Shown here: positions 42,124-52,165 of the stretch, one piece after another
Layout: each line of letters begins with the position of its first letter
Numbering within the stretch: position 1 is the stretch's first letter
Source: a virus
Direction: 5' to 3' (one strand)
IMG/VR virus record: IMGVR_UViG_3300027839_001233
Coordinates: 1-64,000 of that record
Length of the DNA stretch: 64,000 bases
Notes under the pieces: model-generated
What the model was told of the DNA's origin: nothing
The model's database searches: none
What the model saw: the letters and a program-made list of their open reading frames with translations, nothing else
Translations under genes and position numbers: made by a program

Positions 42124-42313
42124 AGAATCACTGATCGAGTACCAGAAGTCAATACAGGAAAATATATTCCTAGCAATGGAACTCGGTAAACAACAATATA
42201 CCTCTATTATTAAAATGCCGATTGATCGTCTTCATAGTTACATCAAGTGGAAAGTTAAATTTGACGAAGAAGTGTCCAAAATGAAAGAAGATCAACTTAA
42301 AGATATTAAGTAG
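42104..42313 (+). CDS. +1-frame extension of the assembly protein
   Basis: At CAATTTTTTCGT (42097-42108) the zero frame reads Phe-Phe-Arg and stops at 42121. The +1 frame (net equal to -2) reads on for 69 codons (VHCTNEESLIEYQKSIQENI... to ...KEDQLKDIK, TAG 42311-42313). Slipping of Phe tRNA from TTT to TTC is a known type of +1 shift. The only internal ATG (about 42176) has no ribosome binding site. The MPIDRLHSYIKWKVKFDEE stretch resembles the second-frame part of tail assembly chaperones. Probably a programmed frameshift product. Confidence 0.6.
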   Translation, partial: FVHCTNEESLIEYQKSIQENIFLAMELGKQQYTSIIKMPIDRLHSYIKWKVKFDEEVSKMKEDQLKDIK

Positions 42314-42322
42314 AGAACAAAT
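42314..42322 (+). promoter_or_regulatory. AGAACAAA element before gp25-like gene
   Basis: AGAACAAAT lies only 4 bases before the ATG, where a Shine-Dalgarno would be expected; none is seen. Confidence 0.4.
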
Positions 42323-42326
42323 TTAA

Positions 42327-42833
42327 ATGATTGAATATAAGAAAGTTTTAGCTCCTGTAGATACTACAACTACAACTTCTCTGGAAATAGCTAATAATAC
42401 ATCCAGAACATTTTCTAGAAGTTTAGAAGGAGCAGATAATATTTATGTAGACTTCTCCTCTATTATTTCACCCGAGGGAGATTTTAAAAGGCTATCCGGT
42501 ATCAACGTTTTAATAAACTCTATCAGAAATTTATTAATGACACCTATTGGGACATATCCATTTAATCCGTTATATGGATCAAATTTATATAAGAAGATAT
42601 TTGATCTGGCCGATAATGATACTGAAGATGAAATTATAGCAGAAGTAGTAGACAGGATTAGAGAATGGGATGATAGACTTGAAATAACTGATGTTGATAC
42701 TGGATTCTTTTCTAATAGGAAAGGATTTCGATTATCTATAACTATCCAAACAGGAGAAGAGACTGCCTCTACATCTCTTGACTTTATAGAATCGTATACA
42801 GACTTATTTACAGACTTACACGGAGAAGCATAA
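42327..42833 (+). CDS. Baseplate wedge protein (gp25-like)
   Basis: This is a 168-residue protein of the gp25/GpW lysozyme-like fold family: INSIRNLLMTPIGTYPFNPLYGSNLYKKIFD, then EIIAEVVDRIREWDDRLEI, then a final strand pair. It is a core wedge part that contacts sheath and gp6. No clear Shine-Dalgarno; it overlaps the next gene by one base. Confidence 0.92.
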   Translation: MIEYKKVLAPVDTTTTTSLEIANNTSRTFSRSLEGADNIYVDFSSIISPEGDFKRLSGINVLINSIRNLLMTPIGTYPFNPLYGSNLYKKIFDLADNDTEDEIIAEVVDRIREWDDRLEITDVDTGFFSNRKGFRLSITIQTGEETASTSLDFIESYTDLFTDLHGEA

Positions 42834-43483
42834 TGCAAAATTGGTTAAGGCTTCAACACTATCCCGCTGATTATTTAAATCTCGTATACAGGTATTATGC
42901 AGCTCATGGTGTTTCCTATATTTGTAACTATTATCACTTGGATCTCCCTAGCAGCACGGCAGATCTCGAAGTGTTAGATTCAGGAGCATATGAAGTATTG
43001 GGAGAATTATCTGGATATTGTTGGGAGAAGATTACACTACTACCTATCTATAACACAGAACAGATTCAGCCAGTATTTGAAGCAGATGAACGAGGATTTG
43101 GTAAATTCAATCAATCATCAAGTCTTAACTTTCCTACTCTATATAACATTCAGCCTACTGCTACTGATTTCATTCAATTTGTAGAACCAAAATTAAACGA
43201 GAGCGATGCTCCTTCAATTGATAGTCCTTTATATAGAGTGGTAAATTTTGAGAAGGCAACTAATTCATTTTTCTCTTTCTGGAAATTAAGTTTACAAGTT
43301 AGTGAATTTACACTAACAAAATTAGAAAAACAACTTAGAGCAATTTTTTCATTTGTCGATTATGAAAAACAAATATATGATATTGACACTGCAACATTAA
43401 TATATAGATTGTTAGATAAAAATCAAACATCTAAGGTTAAAGACTATTATAATGAACGAATTGGATTCTATTTTAACTCATGA
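42833..43483 (+). CDS. Unknown baseplate-region protein
   Basis: This is a 216-residue protein. It has aromatic-rich N-terminal sequence (WLRLQHYPADYLNLVYRYYAAHG) and a helical C-terminus. By position between gp25-like and gp6-like genes it could be a gp53-like wedge or other baseplate part, but the sequence does not prove it. It overlaps both neighbours (ATG within the previous stop; its stop overlaps the next ATG as ATGA). Confidence 0.6.
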   Translation: MQNWLRLQHYPADYLNLVYRYYAAHGVSYICNYYHLDLPSSTADLEVLDSGAYEVLGELSGYCWEKITLLPIYNTEQIQPVFEADERGFGKFNQSSSLNFPTLYNIQPTATDFIQFVEPKLNESDAPSIDSPLYRVVNFEKATNSFFSFWKLSLQVSEFTLTKLEKQLRAIFSFVDYEKQIYDIDTATLIYRLLDKNQTSKVKDYYNERIGFYFNS

Positions 43484-43599
43484 CTAATTGTTCATATATC
43501 GCAAAAGATATTAATACTAATAAACAAAGAAGAATGGATTATTCTATAATATTTAATGGAAAATCTTCCCCTAAGATAAAGCTAGAATATGGTTATTAA
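43480..43599 (+). CDS. Small protein in baseplate operon
   Basis: This is a 39-residue protein (MTNCSYIAKDINTNKQRRMD... ending KIKLEYGY). It starts by ATGA overlap with the previous gene, which supports translation by coupling. Function unknown. Confidence 0.5.
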   Translation: MTNCSYIAKDINTNKQRRMDYSIIFNGKSSPKIKLEYGY

Positions 43600-43615
43600 T
43601 CATAAAACTAATCTG

Positions 43616-43624
43616 AGAACAAAT
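43616..43624 (+). promoter_or_regulatory. AGAACAAA element before gp6-like gene
   Basis: AGAACAAAT ends 7 bases before the ATG of the gp6-like gene. No Shine-Dalgarno is visible. Confidence 0.4.
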
Positions 43625-43631
43625 ATTTAAA

Positions 43632-46433
43632 ATGGCCCTATTTAAAGATAACGATATAAAGATCTTCAGTTCTAGAGAAGAGATAAGGAATCAGCTTGTA
43701 GAGGAGGCTAAAAACTATTTAGAACTATCTAATGTTGACCTGACTAATACTAGTTTTATGTCATACATTATAAATATACTATCCATTCTGTCCGCCAATC
43801 AAATGTTTTATAGTTCTACGTTATATAGAGAATTCTTTTTAACTCAAGCTCAAATACAAGAGTCAGTATATAACTTATCGAAATGGATAGGATATACCAT
43901 ACCCCAAGCCACTCCTTCAAATATCAATGTATTATTTACACTACCTTTGCAATTTAATGATCCCCACGTAAACTTAGTTTTCCCAACTGATTTTCAAGTA
44001 CGAGCTGGAGATGTAGCATTCACATTAGACACCAGCTTTGTTTTAAATGGAACTTTAGTATCTGGGACAGAAGAAGATCTTCGTGCCCAAATAGCAAGTA
44101 TGATCGCTAATGGAGTTCAAACTGAAATATTAAATAACCGAATTGTATCTGTACGAAATGCAACTACTGGTTTCTTATATCCAGTAGAAATAAATATTGG
44201 TGACGGAGGAGATACTGCATCAGCATCATTCGTTTTACCATTTAGTCAAATAGTTAAAGAATATAGATCATTTACAATTCCTGACGATTTGGAATTTTAT
44301 CAATTCTTTACAAAACGCTTAACTAATCTTGATGGTCAAGTTAGTGAGTTAACTATTTATGTAATTCCTCCAGAAATAGACATGACAGATGTATCAACTG
44401 TTACAGACATAGAATCTAAATTAACGGAAGATCAAAAAACTGAATACCTATGGACTGAAGCAATTTCTGGGCTATATACTTTAAACCAAGGAGATAAATC
44501 ATTCATAAGCACAAACTTTGATGGTGAATCCGAAATACTCTTTGGAAATGGAATTATTGGTGAACAACCAACTAGAGCTTCAACAATTGCAATAATTGTA
44601 TCATTAACTAAAGGCGAAAAAGGAAATGTAATTCCTGCTTCAATTACTTCATCAGATAGTCTATTCTATGAAAATGATAATAATAGAGTCCAACGGGTAA
44701 AACTGACCACAGTAAATACTGAACCTGCTACTGGAGGAAAAGATACTCCATCCTTATCAGAAATTAAAAGTGCAGCAATAACCAATCTCACCAGCAAAGG
44801 TAGACTCGTATCAGAGTTTGACTATGACGATTTTAATATTATTGCTCCTAATGTACCTATTAAAAAAACGAAACCTATTCTAAAACGAAGCGATTTAAAA
44901 ACAAACGAAATTTCGGTATTTTCTGAGCTCATATATAACAATCCAGAAAACGCAAATGGGGCGGCTGAAATCGTACCAACTAGAAATCTCCCCTATGTGT
45001 TTGATAGTACAAGTTTCTTTGTCCCTAGGGGTGCTACAATTCCTAATCATGATGATTTTGAATCAGCATTCAATATGATTATTGATTTAACATCGCTACA
45101 AGCTAGTTATGAATATATCTTAAGAGAAGTTACAATTACTTCTGCTTTAGAAAGTAGTGATCCGACATATAATCCTCTTGTATTTTTAAATATTCCTTCA
45201 GTCAAATTTACATCAACTGTTGATCCAAATGATACTAATATTATCAATATAGATATCTATACAAATGCAAACCATACGCCCACAACTAATGTTACTCAAT
45301 TCAGAGCAAATCTAATTACTACATTTGATAATGCAAAGTATTCAATGACAACTGAATTAGATACTGAAGATGTTACAAAGGTTAATGGATTTAGTTATCA
45401 ATTCTTTGACTTCTTAAACTTTCCTAGAAACTCTGTTCAATTCAAAGTATTAGTGGAAGGACTTATTCCGTACAGCCAGATTACAATGGAAGATAAAATC
45501 GCATTAGGAATTGAAAGCGATACATCTCAACCATCAAAATGGATTACATTAACTACTCATACTGCAGATGTAATCATTAGAAAAGATTTAAGTGATTTCA
45601 TGTTTAGTTCAATAACGGAGACTGATGGAGTAACAACAGTACATAACGTTCCAACTATACTCTCATCTTATATAACTCAAGAAAATTTCAATGTAGATAA
45701 TTTTGAATTGGCTGTATTTCAGAAACTTATTGGTAATCTAAAAATTAACTCAATTCGAATGTTAACAGATTTTCTCAATATTAAGTTTGCAGATACAATT
45801 GGCAAGTTGACTAACATGAAATATAATGCCATTGCATCAACAAAGATAATATCCAGAAGTTTAACTGAAGTTCCTAATACTCCAGTAATAAATGATACAT
45901 ATATTGTAAATGGAACAGAAGGAATTGATATATTCAGTCAAGACTGGAATACACATAAAAATGAACTGGCACAATGGAACGGTAACAGTTGGATATTTAT
46001 AAAACCATCATTCGATGAGTTTATTCAAATAGTTAATCCATTAAATACAAGTGATCCAGATCAAAACAAAAAATTACAATGGACAGGAATAAGTTGGGTT
46101 GAACCAATATTTGATATTCCGTTTAATGTATCTTTAAAAATTAACAAAGATCCTGATATAGCAATATCTTCTTCAGCATTAGAAGCTAACATAAAAACAG
46201 CATTACTAGATAATTTTGCATCAAAATTTGGTATGGATGTTGATATTGATAGATCGGAAATTGTAAAAGTTGCTAGAGGGGTATTAGGTGTTCGATTTGT
46301 AGAAATTATTGGCCCAGAAATAGATATTAGATTCAACTATAAAATAGATGATCTTGTGTTTGCTGATCTATTAGATTATACACCTCAATTAGTAGCATTC
46401 ACATCAGATTCAATATCCATTACCATTATATAA
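43632..46433 (+). CDS. Baseplate wedge protein (gp6/J-like)
   Basis: This is a 933-residue protein. The N-terminus (IRNQLVEEAKNYLELSNVDL; ILSANQMFYSSTLYREFFLTQAQ) and the middle (SEFDYDDFNIIAPNVPIKK) are typical of gp6 and Baseplate J-like proteins. It is longer than T4 gp6 (660). An extra module at about residues 745-825 (DTYIVNGTEG...LAQWNGNSWIFIKP...LQWTGISWVEP) resembles short carbohydrate- or surface-binding repeats. It forms the wedge ring around the hub and triggers sheath contraction. Confidence 0.88.
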   Translation: MALFKDNDIKIFSSREEIRNQLVEEAKNYLELSNVDLTNTSFMSYIINILSILSANQMFYSSTLYREFFLTQAQIQESVYNLSKWIGYTIPQATPSNINVLFTLPLQFNDPHVNLVFPTDFQVRAGDVAFTLDTSFVLNGTLVSGTEEDLRAQIASMIANGVQTEILNNRIVSVRNATTGFLYPVEINIGDGGDTASASFVLPFSQIVKEYRSFTIPDDLEFYQFFTKRLTNLDGQVSELTIYVIPPEIDMTDVSTVTDIESKLTEDQKTEYLWTEAISGLYTLNQGDKSFISTNFDGESEILFGNGIIGEQPTRASTIAIIVSLTKGEKGNVIPASITSSDSLFYENDNNRVQRVKLTTVNTEPATGGKDTPSLSEIKSAAITNLTSKGRLVSEFDYDDFNIIAPNVPIKKTKPILKRSDLKTNEISVFSELIYNNPENANGAAEIVPTRNLPYVFDSTSFFVPRGATIPNHDDFESAFNMIIDLTSLQASYEYILREVTITSALESSDPTYNPLVFLNIPSVKFTSTVDPNDTNIINIDIYTNANHTPTTNVTQFRANLITTFDNAKYSMTTELDTEDVTKVNGFSYQFFDFLNFPRNSVQFKVLVEGLIPYSQITMEDKIALGIESDTSQPSKWITLTTHTADVIIRKDLSDFMFSSITETDGVTTVHNVPTILSSYITQENFNVDNFELAVFQKLIGNLKINSIRMLTDFLNIKFADTIGKLTNMKYNAIASTKIISRSLTEVPNTPVINDTYIVNGTEGIDIFSQDWNTHKNELAQWNGNSWIFIKPSFDEFIQIVNPLNTSDPDQNKKLQWTGISWVEPIFDIPFNVSLKINKDPDIAISSSALEANIKTALLDNFASKFGMDVDIDRSEIVKVARGVLGVRFVEIIGPEIDIRFNYKIDDLVFADLLDYTPQLVAFTSDSISITII

Positions 46434-46439
46434 TAAACC

Positions 46440-47588
46440 ATGCCTAACATATCCTACATTCGAAAATTAGATGCACCTAACAACACTTCTAAGGACGATA
46501 TAATTGCTATACTTGATGCAGCTAAACTTCATAGATTAATTTTAAAGAAAGTAGCTAATGAGCTTCAATTCTTGATTCAGGAATGCTACTATCCACGTGT
46601 TGCGGATATACACAAAGAACTTCTACATGTAACTAAATCTAATGAAGCTGATCTATTAGCATATTCTAAAGCTAAATACAGAAATCCAAAATGGAAGAAA
46701 GTAGATCCTAAACTTCTGCATGATGCTCAAACTGTTTTACTTGTATTAATTTGTCAAGACTTTACAATCAAAAAAGATTCCGCCGCTGGTCTAGCTACAT
46801 TAAATCTTTTAGCATTAAGATTCTATACTAATACAATGTATAAGTTTATAAAATACTGTAACCCAGATTATTTTAGAGCAGCCATTAGTAGGTTATCACA
46901 TAATCATTTATTTACGACCAAAAAAACAATTGGGGAAGCCGTATTATATTTATCGGGTCAAGTCTATAAGAAGTTCCAAAAGGGTCTATCTAATGATGAT
47001 CCTGTAGAAATTATTGATATGATATATGTACTACGTGGAAGAATTAACCAATCAGTTAGGAGCTTCGCTAATAAGTATTATGACATTGCGAAAGATGGCG
47101 GAGCATCAAGATTAACAAAAGAAGATCTTCCAGAAGAACAAACCACAGATAAAAAATTAAGAATAGAAGCTGGAAGAATTGCTAAAGAAATTACTATCTA
47201 TAGAGCCGTAGATACTAGTGCCATTAAATTATCTCAGCAAATTACCAAATTTAATAGACGGTTAGCTAAAGAATATTCAAATACTTTAACTAATACTAAA
47301 TACACGGAGAATCTAGAATTACTAATATTCTTGTTATTACGAGAAACTCCTAGTGTACATATGCCACAAAATGACTATGCAAAAATAGTCAAAAAACTAA
47401 TGGCAATAAAGAAAAGTACAAAACCTGTGTACTTTAAAAAGGTCCTAATTCAAGTACATAATCAACTTAACCAAGATTTAGGTTATGTTGAAAAATTCGA
47501 TAAACTCTCTTCTCAATCGAAGCATATTTCAAGGAGCTATTTAGCATATTATATTGCTATGCTTGTTTATAATCATTTCAGCAATTAA
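46440..47588 (+). CDS. Unknown structural-region protein
   Basis: This is a 382-residue basic, mostly helical protein (ILDAAKLHRLILKKVANELQFLI; KFNRRLAKEYSNTL). No family recognised. It follows the gp6-like gene by 6 bases and is the last gene of the plus-strand block. Its TAA shares TTAA with the stop of the convergent minus gene. Confidence 0.6.
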   Translation: MPNISYIRKLDAPNNTSKDDIIAILDAAKLHRLILKKVANELQFLIQECYYPRVADIHKELLHVTKSNEADLLAYSKAKYRNPKWKKVDPKLLHDAQTVLLVLICQDFTIKKDSAAGLATLNLLALRFYTNTMYKFIKYCNPDYFRAAISRLSHNHLFTTKKTIGEAVLYLSGQVYKKFQKGLSNDDPVEIIDMIYVLRGRINQSVRSFANKYYDIAKDGGASRLTKEDLPEEQTTDKKLRIEAGRIAKEITIYRAVDTSAIKLSQQITKFNRRLAKEYSNTLTNTKYTENLELLIFLLLRETPSVHMPQNDYAKIVKKLMAIKKSTKPVYFKKVLIQVHNQLNQDLGYVEKFDKLSSQSKHISRSYLAYYIAMLVYNHFSN

Positions 47589-48892
47589 GTAGTATTAAAC
47601 AAGCCAGGATTTGAATTAACAAGCCCATTACCTCGGGCAATTTGTGCCGGCGTCACTCTGGCAGATGTATCATTTCTAGTACCAGTACTACTTACTCTGG
47701 ATATTGAGCTCGGTTTAGTAGCCAACACAATACTAGCCTCATCATCAAGAGCAGAATCAATGTGGAATTGTTTATCAGGATAATCATCCCCACCATAATT
47801 TATCCAATGAGGAGGACTCTCTTGTGCACCGTCTGACCACCCCTTACATGCCCCAAATTCATTTAAGTAATCTAATACCGTAGGGGTATCTGTTTTTATA
47901 CCATGTGCAGCTTTAGTAACATTAACCATCGTGTCATATAAACTACCAATTTCAACTGTAACATCTACAATACCGGGACGTTGATTATATGCAATATGAT
48001 TATCGTCTCCACCCTTTGTAACTGTTACAGTTTTTATGTACGCTGCCTTCAAATTAAATAATCCAGCGATTCTGGCACCACACAACCAAGGCCAGAAGAA
48101 TGTATGCCCATCAACACTCCTTGGTGTAACGAACATCATAAGGGTAGCTAATGGGGCAGTTATATATTTGTGTGTCATATCGCTATCGTTAGGATACGGA
48201 TTATATAATCTGATCTGTGCTCTATATGATGGAGACCACCCTGAAGATTTCCAAATATGGGGAAAGTCTAATTTATGACCCATAAGTACCCCTGACACAG
48301 CATTACCAATTGTTTTGGCTTGACCCGAAACTCCACTATTTTTTAATCTTGAATCTAAAGACTCTCCCCATCCTGTTAAAGTTCCTGACAGGGCATCTGG
48401 TAATAGTTCTGAAAGTGTCTTCAATCCTTGTCCTGCTGTTTCTGTTCCTGTTGCAAATGTAAACTCTCTAACTGCTTTAGATGCAGCATCTGTACTACTA
48501 GCAAACATACTTTCTTCATAATCATTACTATATGATTCAGTAGGAGGATTGTTATTTAATGTTGCATATTTAAGTGTATTCTGTGATGTTCCATTGCCTT
48601 TCAATATTATGTTATATGTATCTTTAAGATGCTGTCTAAATGAAGGTTTAACATGAGTTCCACCATCCATTGCAGCAGTAAGTCTGTAAAATTCTGATCC
48701 AGAATGTGATAATCTAGGAGTTTTTGGACTAAGTTCTAATATAGGAAGAGTGTCTATAATCGCATCATCAGGAGTTGGTCCTTTGGCATCCATACCCATT
48801 ATTCTTCCGTCTAAAGGCGGGAGACCTAATGGTATATTATTATTAAGAATAATCTCTTTTGCACCGAGTCCTGATTCTGTTATTGACGCCAT
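47585..48892 (-). CDS. Tail tube initiator-like protein (gp48/gp54 analogue?)
   Basis: This is a 435-residue protein. The C-terminal half (YRAQIRLYNPYPNDSD; ATLMMFVTPRSV; IKTVTVTKGGDDN; GIVDVTVEIGSLYDTMVN) has the strand pattern ending in a DVxVEIxSLYxxM element found in T4-type tube-initiator proteins. The N-terminal half is low-complexity and helical. It overlaps the tape-measure gene by one base, which suits a baseplate-tube junction part. Assignment tentative. Confidence 0.5.
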   Translation of the reverse strand: MASITESGLGAKEIILNNNIPLGLPPLDGRIMGMDAKGPTPDDAIIDTLPILELSPKTPRLSHSGSEFYRLTAAMDGGTHVKPSFRQHLKDTYNIILKGNGTSQNTLKYATLNNNPPTESYSNDYEESMFASSTDAASKAVREFTFATGTETAGQGLKTLSELLPDALSGTLTGWGESLDSRLKNSGVSGQAKTIGNAVSGVLMGHKLDFPHIWKSSGWSPSYRAQIRLYNPYPNDSDMTHKYITAPLATLMMFVTPRSVDGHTFFWPWLCGARIAGLFNLKAAYIKTVTVTKGGDDNHIAYNQRPGIVDVTVEIGSLYDTMVNVTKAAHGIKTDTPTVLDYLNEFGACKGWSDGAQESPPHWINYGGDDYPDKQFHIDSALDDEASIVLATKPSSISRVSSTGTRNDTSARVTPAQIARGNGLVNSNPGLFNTT

Positions 48893-51800
48893 TATCTTAC
48901 TCCTGTTCCATTAACTACACCAGACATATTAACATCCAAATCTCCATCTGTAGGAGCTGAAGTAGTACTAGAATTAGATGTATTGGTATTATTAATAATT
49001 GTTTGACCCACGTTAGTTAACTGTGCAACGGTTGCAGTCTGCATTTGATGCATTTGATTCATAATTTTCCTCTGGTTAGCTGATTGTCCTCTTATTGCCA
49101 TCATCTCATCTTGAGCTTTAGCATTAATAATTTCACCATGATTAACACGTAATCTATTAGCTGCTCCTTCTCGCAGATTATCATACTTAGAATCTTTAAA
49201 TGCATTCTCCCCTCTGGCAACCATTTTTAATTGACGATAATTAAGACCATTAAGAAGCCTTCCCCCTAACGCCTTATCCTTACCAGTACCAGTATATTGG
49301 GCTATAGCTAAGTTTGTACTGTGTTTCTTTCTATCAGTCTCTACTGCATCAATTGAAGCTAAAAGACCTTTCCCGCCAGGAGCTAAGGATATAGCTTTTC
49401 TAAGTAAAGGATTATCCTTTATTATGGATGACATTGCAGATTTAATACCAGTGATTATAAGATTATATAAACTCGATACAGTAGAGGCTATCTTCTTTGC
49501 AAAAAATATGGATGTCTCAGCTACTATATCTTTTATTGCAACTGCTGCTTCACCAATAGCTATAATTGGAGATAATATCATAGGAATAATCCTGTCCCTA
49601 TTCTCGTATAATGCTTCTCCTAAAGAGTAAAATACATTCACAAATAATTTAGGCAGATGCCAGAAAATAAGTTTAGATATATGCCATACCATCTTACCCA
49701 CTATCTTACCCAGGAACGCTTGTGTTTTAATATACTTAATAGTTATGTCAAATATTATTTCTGCTATCTTCCAGTAGTTTCCACCAGAGGAAAAGAAAGT
49801 AACTACTCCAGAAACAAACTTTTTCATTATACCAATTATGTTAGGGATTACTATATCTGGAAGATCCTTTTGAAGGAAATCAAGTATTCTAGGGACTATA
49901 GCTTTAATAGAAGCAGTAACTCGTTTTTGACTTTCAGCAGGATTCATTAAAAAGGAAACGATATTAGATATAGAATCTCCTAGAAATCCAAGAATCTTTA
50001 AATTCATCTCACCCATAAAGTTTAAATACTTAGCTATCGGTTTACCCAAACCGGGTAATTGAAAATTAACACCCAGTCTTTCCAGTATGAAATTTACAGG
50101 CCATTGTATTATTCTCCATAACCCATCAAGTACTCCACCAACTAATGATGAAAATTTCATTAATAACGTTGGCTTAAGTGTATCAAACCATGTTCCGGCT
50201 TTAGTCCACCCAATGATTCCATCGATGACCGTAGTAATAATCAACAAGGGAAGGAATATTTTGGAAGCTAGTCCCGCTATAGGTGCCAGAAGCTTAACTG
50301 CTCCAACTCCTCCTAAAATGCCAGTAACTCCAACAAGTGCACCAGCACCCTTTACTCCTTTTGCTCCTCCCAATAATTTTGATAGTGCAGACATTGGCCC
50401 TTTACCTAATAATTTTAAACCTACTCGTTTTGCAGACTGAAACATCCCACCTTTAAAGAATTTTCCTTTTTCTGCTGCTTCTCCTACTCCTGTGAGAGCT
50501 CCACTAGCTTTTGATACTGCTCCTCCTTTTGTTATTGTTTTTAACCCGAGTAGCGAAGCAATGCCTGAAAAAGCACCACCAAATACTCCAGTGATAGCAG
50601 CACCAATAGAACCAACCACAGATGCCATTATCACCCAAAGATTATTTAACAATGCATTAAACTTATTCTTTCTAAGCCATTCCCAGTGTTTTCCTTGATG
50701 CATTGATGTCTTACGATCAGTTATTACAGTGTGATCATATAACCGTTTAGTATATTCAGCAGCTTGTTGTGTATCTGTTGCATTTTTCTTCCATCGTCTC
50801 TGTGCATTATCACCACTAGGACTTATCATTTCTCCAGGTTGAACATGTACCATCCCTTGTTTCGTAACATTCAATGGCACCATAGATCCCATTGCGGCCT
50901 TAGGTGCTCTACCTAGCATACTATTTAGTCTGCCTTTAGCCCTACTAAATAATCCACCACCTGCTTTCTGTTCACCCGTATCAGATGACATCAAATCTAA
51001 AAAATCACCAGATGCTGAAAATCTCTTGAATCTATCCCATAATTTATCTGGTCCGTCAATTAATCCTCTGCCTTTTGGAGTTATTGCTCCGCCACCCGTA
51101 TTTTGAATAATTCTATTCAACTGATCTTGCATCACCTCAAATCCATAAGACAATTGTCCAAATATAGACATAGCAGATACAGCTATTGTATCTATTGCAG
51201 TTCTTCTAATTACCCGTCTAGAATATTTTTGAGCAGGACCACTTAATACTGTATAATTAGCAGTGAAAGATACGAAATCTGTAAACATTTTAAATCCCTT
51301 CCACACAGATTTAAGAGGACCAGATTTAACAAATGAATCAACCACGTTATCAGCCATACTAAGCATAGTAGCACCCAAGATACCAACATTATCTGCCATC
51401 AGTTGTACGTTAGGTGAAGTTTTTGCTATATTAGAAGATATAATATGAAGATAATCTAACTGTAATTGTAATGCTTTAGATGGTATAATAGCTTCCCCTT
51501 CATGGACAATCGCTTGTCCTGACTTTGTTACAAACCCACCCTTTCTAGCTTTAGGTAAATTTTTCTTTTTAAGTTCACCTTTAGTAAGGGTATTTACTGC
51601 TATTAACCATTGTGCATTACTAATTCTTAATCTGTCAATTGCTTCAATTTCATCTGAAGAACCATACATTCTACTATAGGATGTATTATGTATTCTCTTT
51701 TTAGATCTCGTTTTAGATTTTTCGGTTTTATCTACAAATCTACCTTTATCATCTCTAGTTTGATTAGACATATGCCCTTTAGATATTACCGATAATTTTT

Positions 51801-52158
51801 CTTTAGGGCCACCATCAATCATATTTTTTTGAGATTTCTCTCTATTGAGCTTGTTTTTAACTGCACCTGCTAAATCTTTAGTTCCTTGATACATTCCTCG
51901 TACAGCAGAAGAAAGAGTACCTTTATTTTTTTCTATAATACTTTTAGCTAACTGGCCAACAAATGGATTAATTGCAGTAGCAACCGTTATTCCAGCAGCT
52001 TGTGTTCCACTAAAACCTACTTGGTCTTTTATAGCACTAGCTGCCGCAGTGATAGGACGGGAAGCTGCTCTTATAGTTGTAGTTGAAAGATTCTTAATAC
52101 TGTCAGATAAAGAGGATACCTGAGAGCTAAGATCTCTCATTTGATAATCTTCTGCCAT
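48892..52158 (-). CDS. Tail tape measure protein
   Basis: This is a 1088-residue protein. The N-terminus is coiled (SSQVSSLSDSIKNLSTT). A segment near residue 205 (GGFVTKSGQAIVHEGEAIIP) and another at about 420 (MVPLNVTKQGMVHVQPGEMI) are the glycine/His motifs often seen in tape measures. Two hydrophobic stretches at about 515-555 and 600-650 could form membrane-spanning helices during DNA entry. The C-terminus is Ser/Thr/Asn-rich. It sets tail length and is ejected first. Confidence 0.85.
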   Translation of the reverse strand: MAEDYQMRDLSSQVSSLSDSIKNLSTTTIRAASRPITAAASAIKDQVGFSGTQAAGITVATAINPFVGQLAKSIIEKNKGTLSSAVRGMYQGTKDLAGAVKNKLNREKSQKNMIDGGPKEKLSVISKGHMSNQTRDDKGRFVDKTEKSKTRSKKRIHNTSYSRMYGSSDEIEAIDRLRISNAQWLIAVNTLTKGELKKKNLPKARKGGFVTKSGQAIVHEGEAIIPSKALQLQLDYLHIISSNIAKTSPNVQLMADNVGILGATMLSMADNVVDSFVKSGPLKSVWKGFKMFTDFVSFTANYTVLSGPAQKYSRRVIRRTAIDTIAVSAMSIFGQLSYGFEVMQDQLNRIIQNTGGGAITPKGRGLIDGPDKLWDRFKRFSASGDFLDLMSSDTGEQKAGGGLFSRAKGRLNSMLGRAPKAAMGSMVPLNVTKQGMVHVQPGEMISPSGDNAQRRWKKNATDTQQAAEYTKRLYDHTVITDRKTSMHQGKHWEWLRKNKFNALLNNLWVIMASVVGSIGAAITGVFGGAFSGIASLLGLKTITKGGAVSKASGALTGVGEAAEKGKFFKGGMFQSAKRVGLKLLGKGPMSALSKLLGGAKGVKGAGALVGVTGILGGVGAVKLLAPIAGLASKIFLPLLIITTVIDGIIGWTKAGTWFDTLKPTLLMKFSSLVGGVLDGLWRIIQWPVNFILERLGVNFQLPGLGKPIAKYLNFMGEMNLKILGFLGDSISNIVSFLMNPAESQKRVTASIKAIVPRILDFLQKDLPDIVIPNIIGIMKKFVSGVVTFFSSGGNYWKIAEIIFDITIKYIKTQAFLGKIVGKMVWHISKLIFWHLPKLFVNVFYSLGEALYENRDRIIPMILSPIIAIGEAAVAIKDIVAETSIFFAKKIASTVSSLYNLIITGIKSAMSSIIKDNPLLRKAISLAPGGKGLLASIDAVETDRKKHSTNLAIAQYTGTGKDKALGGRLLNGLNYRQLKMVARGENAFKDSKYDNLREGAANRLRVNHGEIINAKAQDEMMAIRGQSANQRKIMNQMHQMQTATVAQLTNVGQTIINNTNTSNSSTTSAPTDGDLDVNMSGVVNGTGVR

Positions 52159-52165
52159 TAAAATC

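Noticed and set aside
49657-50698. Several plus-strand frames opposite the tape-measure gene
   Set aside because: They lie within a long confirmed minus-strand gene and show no family features.
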